Positions 56,426 to 64,000 of a stretch of DNA of 64,000 bases are shown here, one piece after another; the stretch's first letter is position 1, and each line of letters opens with the position of its first letter. The position numbers and the translations under genes are program-made. Under the pieces are notes generated by a model. That model was not told the DNA's origin, searched no databases, and saw nothing but the letters and a program-made list of their open reading frames with translations. The stretch covers positions 17,388 to 81,387 of the forward strand of contig CALEYW010000090.1 of the NCBI GenBank assembly GCA_937927945.1, written 5' to 3'. The stretch is from an uncultured candidate division WPS-2 bacterium. Its GTDB lineage: Bacteria; Vulcanimicrobiota; Vulcanimicrobiia; Vulcanimicrobiales; Vulcanimicrobiaceae.

Positions 56426-56917
56426 CTAGCCGGCCCTTTCCGACGTGCAACGCGTGGAACCGACCTTCGTCGAACCCGACATCGAGTCGTCGCGCGCGGC
56501 GGGCTGGCTGGGACCGCCGAGAGCCTGGGCGGCGCGCAGCAAGCCCGCCTTGATCATCGACGGTGTCGGAGGGCATCCGGGAACGGCTATTGTCGCGCCA
56601 AGCTCGACGCACGCCCCCGCTCCGACGCCGGCGCTCCCGGCGAACACGCCGCAGCCGACCGCGCAATCGCCGATCGCGACGATCACCTTCGGACCGGGGA
56701 CCGCCTCCAGGGTCCGCTGCGCCGGAACGCGCATCGCCTCGGTCATCGGGCCGGTCACCGTCACGACGTCGGCGTGACGCGGAGACGCCACGATGTCCCA
56801 TCCGTGCTGGGTGATGTCGTAATCCGGGCCTGCCAGCGCGTTCATTTCATGCTCGCACCCGTTGCAGCTCCCGCAGACGAGATGTCGTATGCCGATGGAT
56901 TTGTTGAAAATCGCCAT
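56426..56917 (-). CDS. hyfI: NuoB/HyfI-type [4Fe-4S] small subunit
   Basis: A 163-residue homologue of NuoB and of the small subunit of group 4 [NiFe] hydrogenases, which passes electrons through one [4Fe-4S] cluster. Cysteines C18 and C21 are in CGSCNGCEHEMNAL, C85 in AIGDCAVGCGVF, and C115 in VPGCPPTPSMIKAGLL, which fits the family's four-Cys pattern. Central DIVASPRHADVVTVTGPMTE is typical. ATG 56917 is the start after the 52-bp gap from the small protein gene. The ending is slightly longer and polar, without similarity. Confidence 0.88.
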   Translation of the reverse strand: MAIFNKSIGIRHLVCGSCNGCEHEMNALAGPDYDITQHGWDIVASPRHADVVTVTGPMTEAMRVPAQRTLEAVPGPKVIVAIGDCAVGCGVFAGSAGVGAGACVELGATIAVPGCPPTPSMIKAGLLRAAQALGGPSQPAARDDSMSGSTKVGSTRCTSERAG

Positions 56918-56969
56918 CAGCCGTTTTCCACTGCACCCGACTGCGTTTTTTGGACCCGCACGGCGTCCG

Positions 56970-57200
56970 TCACTCGCGTCTCCCGGGCCCGGCGTCGATC
57001 GACGCGATGCAGACTTGGATCGCATCGAGCAAGCGCACCAACGACGCCTCCACGCGCAGTATCTCCACATCAGCGGAAGGGTCCGCGTCGCTTGCGGCGG
57101 CGGCCGAAGCCGTAGGCATCTGCGACTTGCCGCCCAGCAGGATGCGCCGTTCCTCTGCAATTACGCCGAAGAGCTTCTTAAGGTGATCGCGGTCGGTCAT
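56970..57200 (-). CDS. Small protein inside the hydrogenase-like operon, unknown
   Basis: A 76-residue protein: MTDRDHLKKLFGVIAEERRI, LLGGKSQMPTASAAAASDAD, VEILRVEASLVRLLDAIQVC, IASIDAGPGRRE. GGGGAG just before ATG 57200 is a strong ribosome site. It has two helices and a flexible Ala/Ser linker; no family recognised. Position between the large (hyfG-like) and small (hyfI-like) subunit genes suggests an assembly or regulatory role, which is inference only. Confidence 0.65.
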   Translation of the reverse strand: MTDRDHLKKLFGVIAEERRILLGGKSQMPTASAAAASDADPSADVEILRVEASLVRLLDAIQVCIASIDAGPGRRE

Positions 57201-57258
57201 GCTGTTCTCCCCGTGAAGACGCGGCAAAGTCCCGTGACGCCGGCTCGAAGCGAAGCCG

Positions 57259-58659
57259 TCATCGGTCGGCACAGGCGTAGCATAGATTGAAGCTCTTGTT
57301 GACGAGCGGCGCGTCAGGGACAATGTTGCCGGTCGTTGCGTGCGCGACCGCGGGCCAGTTCCGGTACGACGCCGAGATGAAATGGACGCGTTCGACGACG
57401 GTTCCGCGGACCGTTAGAGCGACGGTTTCCGCACCCCGCGGACCCTCAACGACGGTCACGGTATCTCCCGTCTCGGGCGGGATGACCGCTGAACGGTTGA
57501 GCCGACGGCTGCCGAGATGCTCGAACGCCCGGTGGATGATGCGGAACGAGTCGCGAAGTTCGGCGACCTTCACGCGGCAGCGCGCGAGCACGTCGCCACC
57601 CTCTTCCCGGGCCGCGACGATTGGCAGCCAGCGATATGCGCCGTAGGGCGCCGCGTCCCGAACGTCAACCAATCCGCCCGACGCACGGTGCGCCGGCCCC
57701 ACGACCGCCAACGCGCGGGCCGCGTCGTAGGTGAGCGTCCCGGTCTCGCTCCAGCGCGAGATCAGCGACGTGTTGTCGAAGATGGCGCGGACGTATTGTT
57801 CGACGGACTCTTGCAGCATGACCACCAGGGTCTGGACCTCCTCCCGATCATCCAGGACCCCGTCGCGGACGCCGCCCGGGACGATCGCGTCGAAGAGCAG
57901 CCGGTGACCCGTCGCGGCGTGGCAGATCCGCAGCGCGCATTCCTTCAGTCCGAGGCCGACCGCTTGGCCAAACCCCCACCCTGCCGCCGCCGAGCACACG
58001 GCCAGGTCGAACACGTGGTTGTAGACGCGTTCGAGTTCTACGACGATCTGGCGAGCGATATGGACCGGATCAGCGATGCGCGCATCGCTGATCGACTCGA
58101 CCGCCATCGCGTACGCGAGCGAACGCGACGCGCTGCACGCGCCGCAGACGCGCGCCACGCGAGGCGCGAGATCGAGCGGATCCGCGCCCTCGAAGCTCTG
58201 CTCCAAGTGACGGTGCGAAAAACCGATCTGGAAATCGAGATGCGCGATAGTCTCGCCGCCCGAACTGAACGTGAACCGCCCGGGCTCGATGATGCCGGCG
58301 TGCACGGGACCCACGACGACCTGCGTCACTCCGGGGCCGGTCGCGACCACAGCCGGGGCCAATTCGCCGTTCACGGGTCGAAACGGACGCGCGTCAGGAA
58401 GCGCGTCGAACGCGATCCCGAACTCGTCGGCCATCTCCCGTTCGTCCCACGATAGGCCCGGGCACGTACCGGAGACGGCTGCGACCGGCTCGCTGGAATC
58501 GACACGCGCCGAGAGCACCTGAACGCCGTGCTTCTCGATGAACAGGTACCGAACGCCTCGATCGCTCGCATACGCACCCAGCGCGCTGCCGTGCTCCAGC
58601 CGCTCGGCGACCGCCGTTCGCACCGCGGCGGGTCCGACTTCGATTTCGCCTTTTATCAT
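57259..58659 (-). CDS. hyfG: NuoCD/HyfG-type large subunit with four [NiFe] cysteines
   Basis: A 466-residue fusion of a NuoC-like domain (about residues 1-100; LSWDEREMADEFGIAFDALP) and a NuoD/hydrogenase large subunit. GPVHAGIIEPGRFTFSSGGE and FSHRHLEQSF are the family's N-terminal blocks. Both CxxC pairs of [NiFe] enzymes are present: C172 and C175 in RVCGACSASRS, C460 and C463 in SFNLCYACADR. True complex I lacks them, so a metal active site is possible. The usual His after the first pair is Arg, and Asp-Pro before the second is Asn-Leu. The protein ends at ADR with no C-terminal extension, so no maturation cleavage is needed. ATG 58659 overlaps the upstream stop. Confidence 0.87.
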   Translation of the reverse strand: MIKGEIEVGPAAVRTAVAERLEHGSALGAYASDRGVRYLFIEKHGVQVLSARVDSSEPVAAVSGTCPGLSWDEREMADEFGIAFDALPDARPFRPVNGELAPAVVATGPGVTQVVVGPVHAGIIEPGRFTFSSGGETIAHLDFQIGFSHRHLEQSFEGADPLDLAPRVARVCGACSASRSLAYAMAVESISDARIADPVHIARQIVVELERVYNHVFDLAVCSAAAGWGFGQAVGLGLKECALRICHAATGHRLLFDAIVPGGVRDGVLDDREEVQTLVVMLQESVEQYVRAIFDNTSLISRWSETGTLTYDAARALAVVGPAHRASGGLVDVRDAAPYGAYRWLPIVAAREEGGDVLARCRVKVAELRDSFRIIHRAFEHLGSRRLNRSAVIPPETGDTVTVVEGPRGAETVALTVRGTVVERVHFISASYRNWPAVAHATTGNIVPDAPLVNKSFNLCYACADR

Positions 58660-60080
58660 GGCTGTATTTCTCCCGAGATGGTCGTCAACGTGGTACCGAG
58701 GGCCGTCCACGGAATCGCGGCCGTGGCCACCGCAAGGGCCAGCGCGACGCACGCGCTCGCGACGGAGAGCCGCATCGACACACCGTTCGGCATGGCTGCG
58801 GCCGTCGTACGGGCATCACCATTGGCGGTCGGATTGACTTGCAAGCCGGTACGGATCAGCGCGCCGAAGGCTACAACTACGCCCAGGACGGCCACGGTCA
58901 GCGGGGCCCATGCGTGCGCTTCGATGGCCGCCAGCGCCACGAGGAACTCGCTAAAGAACAGGCCGAACGGCGGCAGTCCGCCAAGCGCAGCGAGACCCAG
59001 CAGCAGCAGCCGACCACCTGCCGTCGTGGTCCACAACGAGCCGCCGTGCACGCCGCTCGCCGCGGTTTCCCGTTGCGTGATCCCCGCTACGAAGAACGTC
59101 CCGGACTTCGTGAAGGCGTGCGCGACGAGGTGCAGCAACGCGGCAGCGATGCCCAGCCGTCCGCCGACGCCCAGCGCGAACACGATGATGCCGGCATGCT
59201 CGACCGTCGAGTACGCCAGCAGTCGCTTGAGGTCTCGCTGGACGAGCATCAGCATTCCCGCGGCGGCGACGGAGCAGGCTCCGAACCACGTGAGCAGGAC
59301 GTGCAACGTGGCGGCGTCGTGCCACGTTCCGGCTGTCTGCAACGTACGGATGATGCCGTAGAGCGCACACGAGACGAGAACGCCCGAAAGCAATCCGCTG
59401 ATCGGCGCAGGCGCTTTCGAGTGCGCGTCTGGGAGCCACGCGTGGAGTGGGAAAAGACCCGCCTTCGTCCCGAAGCCGATCACCATGAGCGCGGTCGCGA
59501 GATGAACGACTCCGTTCGGGGGCGCGTGCAACCGGGACATTGCGTCCCAAGACAGCGCGAACTCCGGCGTGACGCCGGCGTGTAGGGCCGCGCTCGCGAG
59601 AAGGACGATGCCGATCAGCGCAATGCCGATCCCGACGCTGCAGAGCACGAGATATTTCCAGGCGGCTTCGAGCGCGGCGTCTTCCCCGCTGAAACCGACG
59701 AGGAACGCGGTGGCCAACGTAGTCGCCGCGATGCCGAACCAGAGCGTTCCGAAACCCTGCGCGAGCACGACCAGCAGCATCGAGCTCCAAAATGCACCGA
59801 GCAAGACGAAGTACACGGATTTGCGGGACCAGAACACGTCGCCGCCGCTCCAGCTTACCGAAAACATGTCCGTCGAGTAGACGGTCGCAAGAAAACCCAG
59901 GACCGAGACGATGACCGCGAACACCAACGAGAGCCGATCCACGCGGCCGGCCACCACGAACGGCATGAACGCCGCCATGCCGGCAAGAATGATCCGGATG
60001 ACGCGGCGCGCGTCCCGGCGGCGGAACAACGCTGCAGCGAGCGCTCCGACCAACGGAAACGCGACGGCGAGGGCGATCAT
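58656..60080 (-). CDS. hyfF: HyfF-type antiporter-like membrane subunit
   Basis: A 474-residue proton-antiporter-like subunit (NuoN/M/L family) as found in group 4 hydrogenases. Motifs are FGTKAGLFPLHAWLPDAHSK near residue 206 followed by APAPISGLLSGVLVSCALYG, RDLKRLLAYSTVEHAGIIVF near residue 285, and AFTKSGTFFVAGITQRE. About 13 helices. It overlaps hyfG-like at its end (ATGA) and hyfE-like at its start (ATGA). Probable proton channel of the complex. Confidence 0.9.
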   Translation of the reverse strand: MIALAVAFPLVGALAAALFRRRDARRVIRIILAGMAAFMPFVVAGRVDRLSLVFAVIVSVLGFLATVYSTDMFSVSWSGGDVFWSRKSVYFVLLGAFWSSMLLVVLAQGFGTLWFGIAATTLATAFLVGFSGEDAALEAAWKYLVLCSVGIGIALIGIVLLASAALHAGVTPEFALSWDAMSRLHAPPNGVVHLATALMVIGFGTKAGLFPLHAWLPDAHSKAPAPISGLLSGVLVSCALYGIIRTLQTAGTWHDAATLHVLLTWFGACSVAAAGMLMLVQRDLKRLLAYSTVEHAGIIVFALGVGGRLGIAAALLHLVAHAFTKSGTFFVAGITQRETAASGVHGGSLWTTTAGGRLLLLGLAALGGLPPFGLFFSEFLVALAAIEAHAWAPLTVAVLGVVVAFGALIRTGLQVNPTANGDARTTAAAMPNGVSMRLSVASACVALALAVATAAIPWTALGTTLTTISGEIQP

Positions 60081-60691
60081 CCGCGCAAACTCCTGAGACG
60101 GTCGACGTCCAGCATGCCGCGTTGATGAAGCGTCCGCAGCAGGGCCAGGCCGATGAACGTCGTCACGAGAACGTCGAACGCCGCTCCCAGCTCGACCGCC
60201 TCGGGCAACTGCGGCGCAGCGAGCGCGCCTTCGAGCGTGATGCCCGCCCCGAAAACCAGCAGACCCAACAGATCCGCGAGCACGTTACGGTGCATCAGCA
60301 ACATGGCGATCCCGCAGAGGATCACGAATGCGACGGTGGACTGCAACGGCAGGACCGACGCCACAGGAAGGCGCTCGACCGCGCGCGAGAGCACGATCAG
60401 GGCGATCACGGTGAGCACGCGTATGGGCAACGGCGCGCCCGCGCGCAGATCTTCGGCCTCCGGATTGCGCCGGAGGAACCAGACGATGCCGATCGGCGCG
60501 AGTACGACCTTGAGCGCCGTCGCTATCCCGAACAAGACGAGACCTCCGAGCGTCGCGGACGCGCCCGGGAACGTCACCACCGTCGTCACGACCGCGATCG
60601 CGACGTATGCAGCGAGAACCCGCTTCGCTCGCGTATCGGCAATCATGATGCCCGAGAGGACCGCGAGGATCGCGTACAGCGTCGTGCTCAT
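60077..60691 (-). CDS. hyfE: HyfE-type membrane subunit
   Basis: A 204-residue membrane protein with six or seven helices and few motifs. Its size, position between hyfC-like and hyfF-like genes, and the NuoK-like C-terminal half (VILCGIAMLLMHRNVLADLL, GLLVFGAGITLEGALAAP with Glu in the helix) match HyfE, which is partly homologous to NuoK. ATG 60691 overlaps the hyfC-like stop, and its own stop overlaps the hyfF-like start. Confidence 0.82.
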   Translation of the reverse strand: MSTTLYAILAVLSGIMIADTRAKRVLAAYVAIAVVTTVVTFPGASATLGGLVLFGIATALKVVLAPIGIVWFLRRNPEAEDLRAGAPLPIRVLTVIALIVLSRAVERLPVASVLPLQSTVAFVILCGIAMLLMHRNVLADLLGLLVFGAGITLEGALAAPQLPEAVELGAAFDVLVTTFIGLALLRTLHQRGMLDVDRLRSLRG

Positions 60692-61527
60692 ACGAGCCTC
60701 GCCCCGACGCTTGCCGCCGCGAGCAGGATGCCGGTCGTGAGCAATTGCGGAATCTCGAACAGCCGCAACCGCGCGAACGCGTTCTCGACGAACGTGATGA
60801 AGACCGCGAGCACCGCCGCTCCGGCGAGCGCCGCCACTGGGCCGGGGGCGATCAGGCCAGCGGCGATCGTCAGGAAGGCGAACTGCCGCACGTATCCGGC
60901 GACGTTGAGCAAAGCGAGATGCCAGCCGGAATACTCCAGGATCTGGCCTTCGTGGATCATCGTGAGTTCGTAATGTGTCTCCTGATTGTCGATCGGGATG
61001 CGCGCGGTTTCGGCAATCGTCACGACGCCGAACGCGAACAGCGCAACAATCCCGGCGATGGAGACGTTGCCGTGCGGCACGAGGAACGATCCACCCGAGA
61101 CTCGCGCGCCGAGAAGCGCCAGCAGCAAGGCCGGTTCCGCCAGCGCCGAGAGCGTCATCTCGCGACTTGCGGCCATCCCGGCGAAGGCGCTGCGCGTGTC
61201 GAGCGCAGACACCGCCACCATCCAGCGTCCCAGCGCCAGAACCAGCATCAAGGCCACGACGTCGAGGAAGGCCGGCGGCCCGGCAATGAGCGGAACGGCT
61301 GCCGCGAGCGTCAGAGCGACGCCGAGCGACACGCCCGGCGCGCATGCAACGATCCAACTGACTCCTTCGGGCAATACGGCGTCCTTGCTCCAGAGCTTTC
61401 GCAGGTCCCGGTACGGTTGCCAAACGGAAGGGCCGCGCCGTCCCTGGAGCCGAGCACGGAGCGTTTTCATCGCGCCGTGCAAGAACGGCGCGAATACGAC
61501 GATCAGCAGGACTTGCACGACAGTCAT
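60688..61527 (-). CDS. hyfC: HyfC/NuoH-type membrane subunit
   Basis: A 279-residue homologue of NuoH, the quinone-site/connecting subunit of complex I and related hydrogenases. Characteristic segments are MKTLRARLQGRRGPSVWQPY (the R.QGR.GP motif), RDLRKLWSKD, FGVVTIAETARIPIDNQETH and ELTMIHEGQILEYSGWHLAL (the acidic ETxRxPxD...E loop). Eight helices are visible. ATG 61527 overlaps the hyfB-like stop. It is shorter than NuoH, as usual for HyfC/HycD. Confidence 0.9.
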   Translation of the reverse strand: MTVVQVLLIVVFAPFLHGAMKTLRARLQGRRGPSVWQPYRDLRKLWSKDAVLPEGVSWIVACAPGVSLGVALTLAAAVPLIAGPPAFLDVVALMLVLALGRWMVAVSALDTRSAFAGMAASREMTLSALAEPALLLALLGARVSGGSFLVPHGNVSIAGIVALFAFGVVTIAETARIPIDNQETHYELTMIHEGQILEYSGWHLALLNVAGYVRQFAFLTIAAGLIAPGPVAALAGAAVLAVFITFVENAFARLRLFEIPQLLTTGILLAAASVGARLV

Positions 61528-63383
61528 CGCGCGACCACGACGATCAGAACGAGCACCGCCGCCGCGTAGGCGAGATACAGCCGCAGATGCCCGCTTTGCA
61601 CGCGACGGCCCCGTCGCGACACCATCAGGATCCGTACGCTCGCCCAGCGCATGGCGTCGTCGAAAACGTAGGCCGTGCTGGTACGATAGCCGATGCGGCT
61701 AGGCAGCCATGGCGACGAGCCGATCTCGATGCGTTTCTCGTGCTCCGGAAAGAGCACAAACGCGAATATCCGTCGCAAGGGCTTGGAGAATGCCGTCGCC
61801 GTGTACTGCGTCTGCGCCGTCGGCGTCGAGCCGCACACCCAGGTCGGCGCGTACCGGGTGCGTCGCGCGCGCATCAGAAGCAACGCGACGATGCCGCCGA
61901 TGACCGGAAGGACGGCAATAAGCGGGACGCTTACCAGCGTCGTCGGAACACTTAGATCCCGCCACGCGCCTGCCGGAGCGCCGACAAGCGCGGCGGCGAT
62001 CCGACTCAGCGGGGACACAGCGACCAGCGGCGCGACCCCTAATGCGATGCAGCCAACGGCGAGGATGCCCGTGCCCGACGCCTGCCAGCCGAACGTTTCG
62101 CGTTGCGCGGTCAGGTGCCGCTGCCGGGGCCTGCCGAGAAACGCGAGTCCGTACACTTTCGCGAAACATGCGGCCGCGATGCCTCCCGTGAGCGCCAGGG
62201 CGAGAAGGGCCGCGCCGGCGGCCACGCGCGTGACAGGGTCGGCGATGTCCATGCCGGATGCGAGCGTGCGTAAGAGCAGCCATTCCGACGCGAAGCCGTT
62301 CAATGGCGGCAACGCCACGATCGCCAGCATGGCGACGAACACCGCCGCGGACGTCCACGGCATCGACGCGGCCAGACCTCCCAGCCGGTCCAGATCTACC
62401 GTCCCGGCGACTTTCGCGACCCTACCCGCCGCCAGGAACAAGGTGCCCTTGAATAGCGCGTGATTGACGGCATGGAATAACGACGCCGTCAGCGCCGACG
62501 CGCTCAACGCCGCGTTCGACTTCGCGAAGAGCAGCGCCGCGCCGATGCCCATGCAGATGATCCCGATGTGCTCGATGGAACTGTATGCGAGCAGCCGCTT
62601 GAAATCGGAGTCAATCGCTGCGTAAAGGATGCCGCCGACCGCGCTCACCGCTCCAACGGCGATTACGACGACCGCCCACGTCGTGCCGGCTGGCGCCGCA
62701 AGATCGAAGAAGACGAGTATGAGACCGAAGACGGCGACCTTGAGCATCGCGCCGGAAAGCATCGCCGAGCTGTTCGGAGGCGCTACGGGATGCGCGCGCG
62801 GCAACCAGAAGTGGAGCGGAAACAGCCCGGCTTTGGAGCCGAAGCCGAACAGCGCGAGCCCCAGCGCGGCATTGCGCCACGCGTCCGGCAGCTGCGGCGC
62901 GGCCTTTGCGATCGCCGCGAACGACGTGTCGCCGGCGTGCACGGCCAGGATGCCAAGAGCGCCCAGGATCCCGAGCGCGCCCGCCTGGCTGACGATCAGA
63001 TACGAGAAGACCGCCCGCCGCACGGCACGCACCTCGACGTGCGCGCCGACCAGGACGACGGAGGCGAGCGCCATCAGTTCCCAGGACAACATGAACGCGG
63101 CCACGGAGCGGGCCATCAACACGGCGCCCATCGCGGCGGCGAACGCTGCTATGCCCCATCCGTAACGTCCGTCCGGAGCGTTCCAGACGGCGACGGCAAT
63201 CGTGAGCATGCCGAGCAGCGCGAAGAACGGGGAGGCCAACGGAACGACGCCCCAGTCCAAAACGAACCCGGGCACGATCGAGCCCACATGGCCGAAAGAA
63301 GGCGGTGCGGTGATGGCGAGGCAGGCCAAAACGAGGCACCCGGCGCCGACGAAAGCGGTCGTCAGACCCGAAAGCGGCTTCAC
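61524..63383 (-). CDS. hyfB: HyfB-type antiporter-like membrane subunit
   Basis: A 619-residue antiporter-like subunit, first structural gene of the hydrogenase-like operon. Motifs are FGSKAGLFPLHFWLPRAHPV followed by APPNSSAMLSGAMLKVAVFG near residue 195, SDFKRLLAYSSIEHIGIICM near residue 260 and FHAVNHALFKGTLFLAAGRV. The C-terminal part (RYAPTWVCGSTPTAQTQYTA, AFSKPLRRIF) is the HyfB/HycC ending. ATG 63383 overlaps the arsR stop, so regulator and complex are one operon. Confidence 0.92.
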   Translation of the reverse strand: MKPLSGLTTAFVGAGCLVLACLAITAPPSFGHVGSIVPGFVLDWGVVPLASPFFALLGMLTIAVAVWNAPDGRYGWGIAAFAAAMGAVLMARSVAAFMLSWELMALASVVLVGAHVEVRAVRRAVFSYLIVSQAGALGILGALGILAVHAGDTSFAAIAKAAPQLPDAWRNAALGLALFGFGSKAGLFPLHFWLPRAHPVAPPNSSAMLSGAMLKVAVFGLILVFFDLAAPAGTTWAVVVIAVGAVSAVGGILYAAIDSDFKRLLAYSSIEHIGIICMGIGAALLFAKSNAALSASALTASLFHAVNHALFKGTLFLAAGRVAKVAGTVDLDRLGGLAASMPWTSAAVFVAMLAIVALPPLNGFASEWLLLRTLASGMDIADPVTRVAAGAALLALALTGGIAAACFAKVYGLAFLGRPRQRHLTAQRETFGWQASGTGILAVGCIALGVAPLVAVSPLSRIAAALVGAPAGAWRDLSVPTTLVSVPLIAVLPVIGGIVALLLMRARRTRYAPTWVCGSTPTAQTQYTATAFSKPLRRIFAFVLFPEHEKRIEIGSSPWLPSRIGYRTSTAYVFDDAMRWASVRILMVSRRGRRVQSGHLRLYLAYAAAVLVLIVVVAR

Positions 63384-63697
63384 GCTTCCGCGCGCAGAGT
63401 TTCGAGCGCGGTTTGAACCGCCCCTAGTTGACTGTCGAAGAGACCTCGCGCGGAATCGAGGACGGTCGAGATCGCCGCATGCCGGATTTGGTACACGACG
63501 ACCGCGCCGCGGCGCTCTGCATGTACGAGGTCACGCGCCCGCAGGATCGCGAGGTGCTGCGAGAGGGTCGCCTGCTCGATGCCGAGTTTCAGCCGGAGAT
63601 CCCGCACGCTCACGGGCCCGGCCCGGAGCGCCTCAAGGATCCGAATCCGCAACGGACTCGCCAGGACGCGGAAGAATGCGGCCTTGCTCTGGTACAT
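63380..63697 (-). CDS. ArsR-family regulator heading the hydrogenase-like operon
   Basis: A 105-residue winged-helix regulator: KAAFFRVLASPLRIRILEAL, RAGPVSVRDLRLKLGIEQAT, LSQHLAILRARDLVHAERRG and AVVVYQIRHAAISTVLDSAR. It is a close paralogue of the ArsR at 55426. No metal-binding cysteines are present, so the signal may be redox, a gas or another ligand. Its stop overlaps hyfB-like (ATGA), an unusual arrangement that makes the repressor the first cistron. An AT-rich promoter with a dyad lies at its start. Confidence 0.88.
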   Translation of the reverse strand: MYQSKAAFFRVLASPLRIRILEALRAGPVSVRDLRLKLGIEQATLSQHLAILRARDLVHAERRGAVVVYQIRHAAISTVLDSARGLFDSQLGAVQTALETLRAEA

Positions 63698-63729
63698 ATC
63701 GTTATATTAGGATATTGCTATAATCTAAC
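63696..63729. promoter_or_regulatory. AT-rich promoter with ATATC/GATAT dyad
   Basis: Strikingly AT-rich against the GC-rich surroundings. ATATC (63696) and GATAT (63711) form an inverted repeat over the arsR start. Minus-strand TTAGAT and TATAAC (16-bp spacer) and plus-strand TATAAT (63719) are promoter-like. The -10 is so close to the arsR ATG that the mRNA may be nearly leaderless. Confidence 0.45.
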
Positions 63730-64000
63730 CATGCAGGATAAGTCGTAAGGCTCCGGGATCCTCCCTCCGTGCCGTCCCGAAGTTCACCTGGACCGTTCTC
63801 TTCGCCGCGCTTCGGCTGACGCTCGGGACGGAGTTTACCGAGCGGCTGAAGGCCGGAGCCACGCCCGAAGTCCTCGTGACGTGGACCTGCGGCTGCCGGG
63901 CGTACAGCCGCACGGAATCCGACCTGCTGCTCGAACCGTGCGATCGAGATCGCCCGCTTTTTCGCCAATCGCCTGGTTGACCCGGAGATGTTCTCTCGTT
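63730..64000 (+). other. Unassigned stretch at the right edge
   Basis: From about 63780 the plus strand has an open frame containing LTLGTEFTERLKAGATPEVL, VTWTCGCRAYSRTESDLLLE and a stop near 63981. It looks coding, but no start codon in that frame was found after the last stop, so the gene may be frameshifted or a remnant. No other feature recognised. Confidence 0.35.

Overview
The window is GC-rich DNA (about two thirds G+C by eye) with dense, overlapping operons and frequent GTG/TTG starts. An outer-membrane copper protein (CopB), a TolC-type channel and a complete RND efflux system indicate a double-membrane bacterium. Complex I genes, a phosphoribulokinase beside a split transketolase, a group 4 [NiFe]-hydrogenase-like complex and many copper proteins suggest an aerobic soil or rock bacterium with Calvin-cycle potential. 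The style resembles Candidatus Eremiobacterota/Vulcanimicrobiota (WPS-2), but this is a guess from gene content. No rRNA, tRNA, CRISPR array or insertion sequence was seen.

Layout. 1-5.1 kb: end of a nuo operon (nuoJKLMN). 5.1-13.5 kb: copper island with a BlaI/M56 sensor pair, a Met-rich secreted protein, a CopA-like multicopper oxidase, CopB, a MarR and a TetR regulator and small membrane proteins. 13.5-18.3 kb: secreted phosphoesterase, two-component system, HiPIP. 18.3-24.2 kb: thiol-redox region with a MerR relic and MerR-type operator, a CcdA-like protein, a glutaredoxin-like protein, a predicted selenocysteine peroxiredoxin, TlpA, Sco1 and a CcdA with permuted segments. 24.3-34.6 kb: second BlaI/M56 pair driving an RND efflux operon, plus Met-rich and small secreted proteins. 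34.7-37.7 kb: ArsR-rhodanese fusion, broken MFS gene, predicted selenocysteine MBL-fold protein, nickel/cobalt-type exporter. 37.7-45 kb: MscS channel and assorted enzymes and regulators, including a third predicted selenoprotein (AhpC/TSA-like). 45-53 kb: glutamine synthetase, split transketolase, OPT transporter, phosphoribulokinase, amidase. 53-55.3 kb: aldo/keto reductase and a decayed surface-antigen gene. 55.4-63.7 kb: hydrogenase-like operon flanked by two paralogous ArsR genes.

The most exciting signal is three separate genes in which an in-frame UGA sits exactly where the family has a redox cysteine. Each reading frame continues with clear homology beyond the UGA, and each UGA is followed at short distance by an RNA hairpin. 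For the peroxiredoxin the hairpin loop begins GGUC, like the E. coli fdhF SECIS. These genes would be annotated as truncated or split unless selenocysteine is considered. A second theme is regulation: two BlaI/M56 systems each appear to have their own recurrent palindromes upstream of neighbouring metal-handling genes, and two ArsR genes 20 kb apart share an identical 13-bp motif at their starts.
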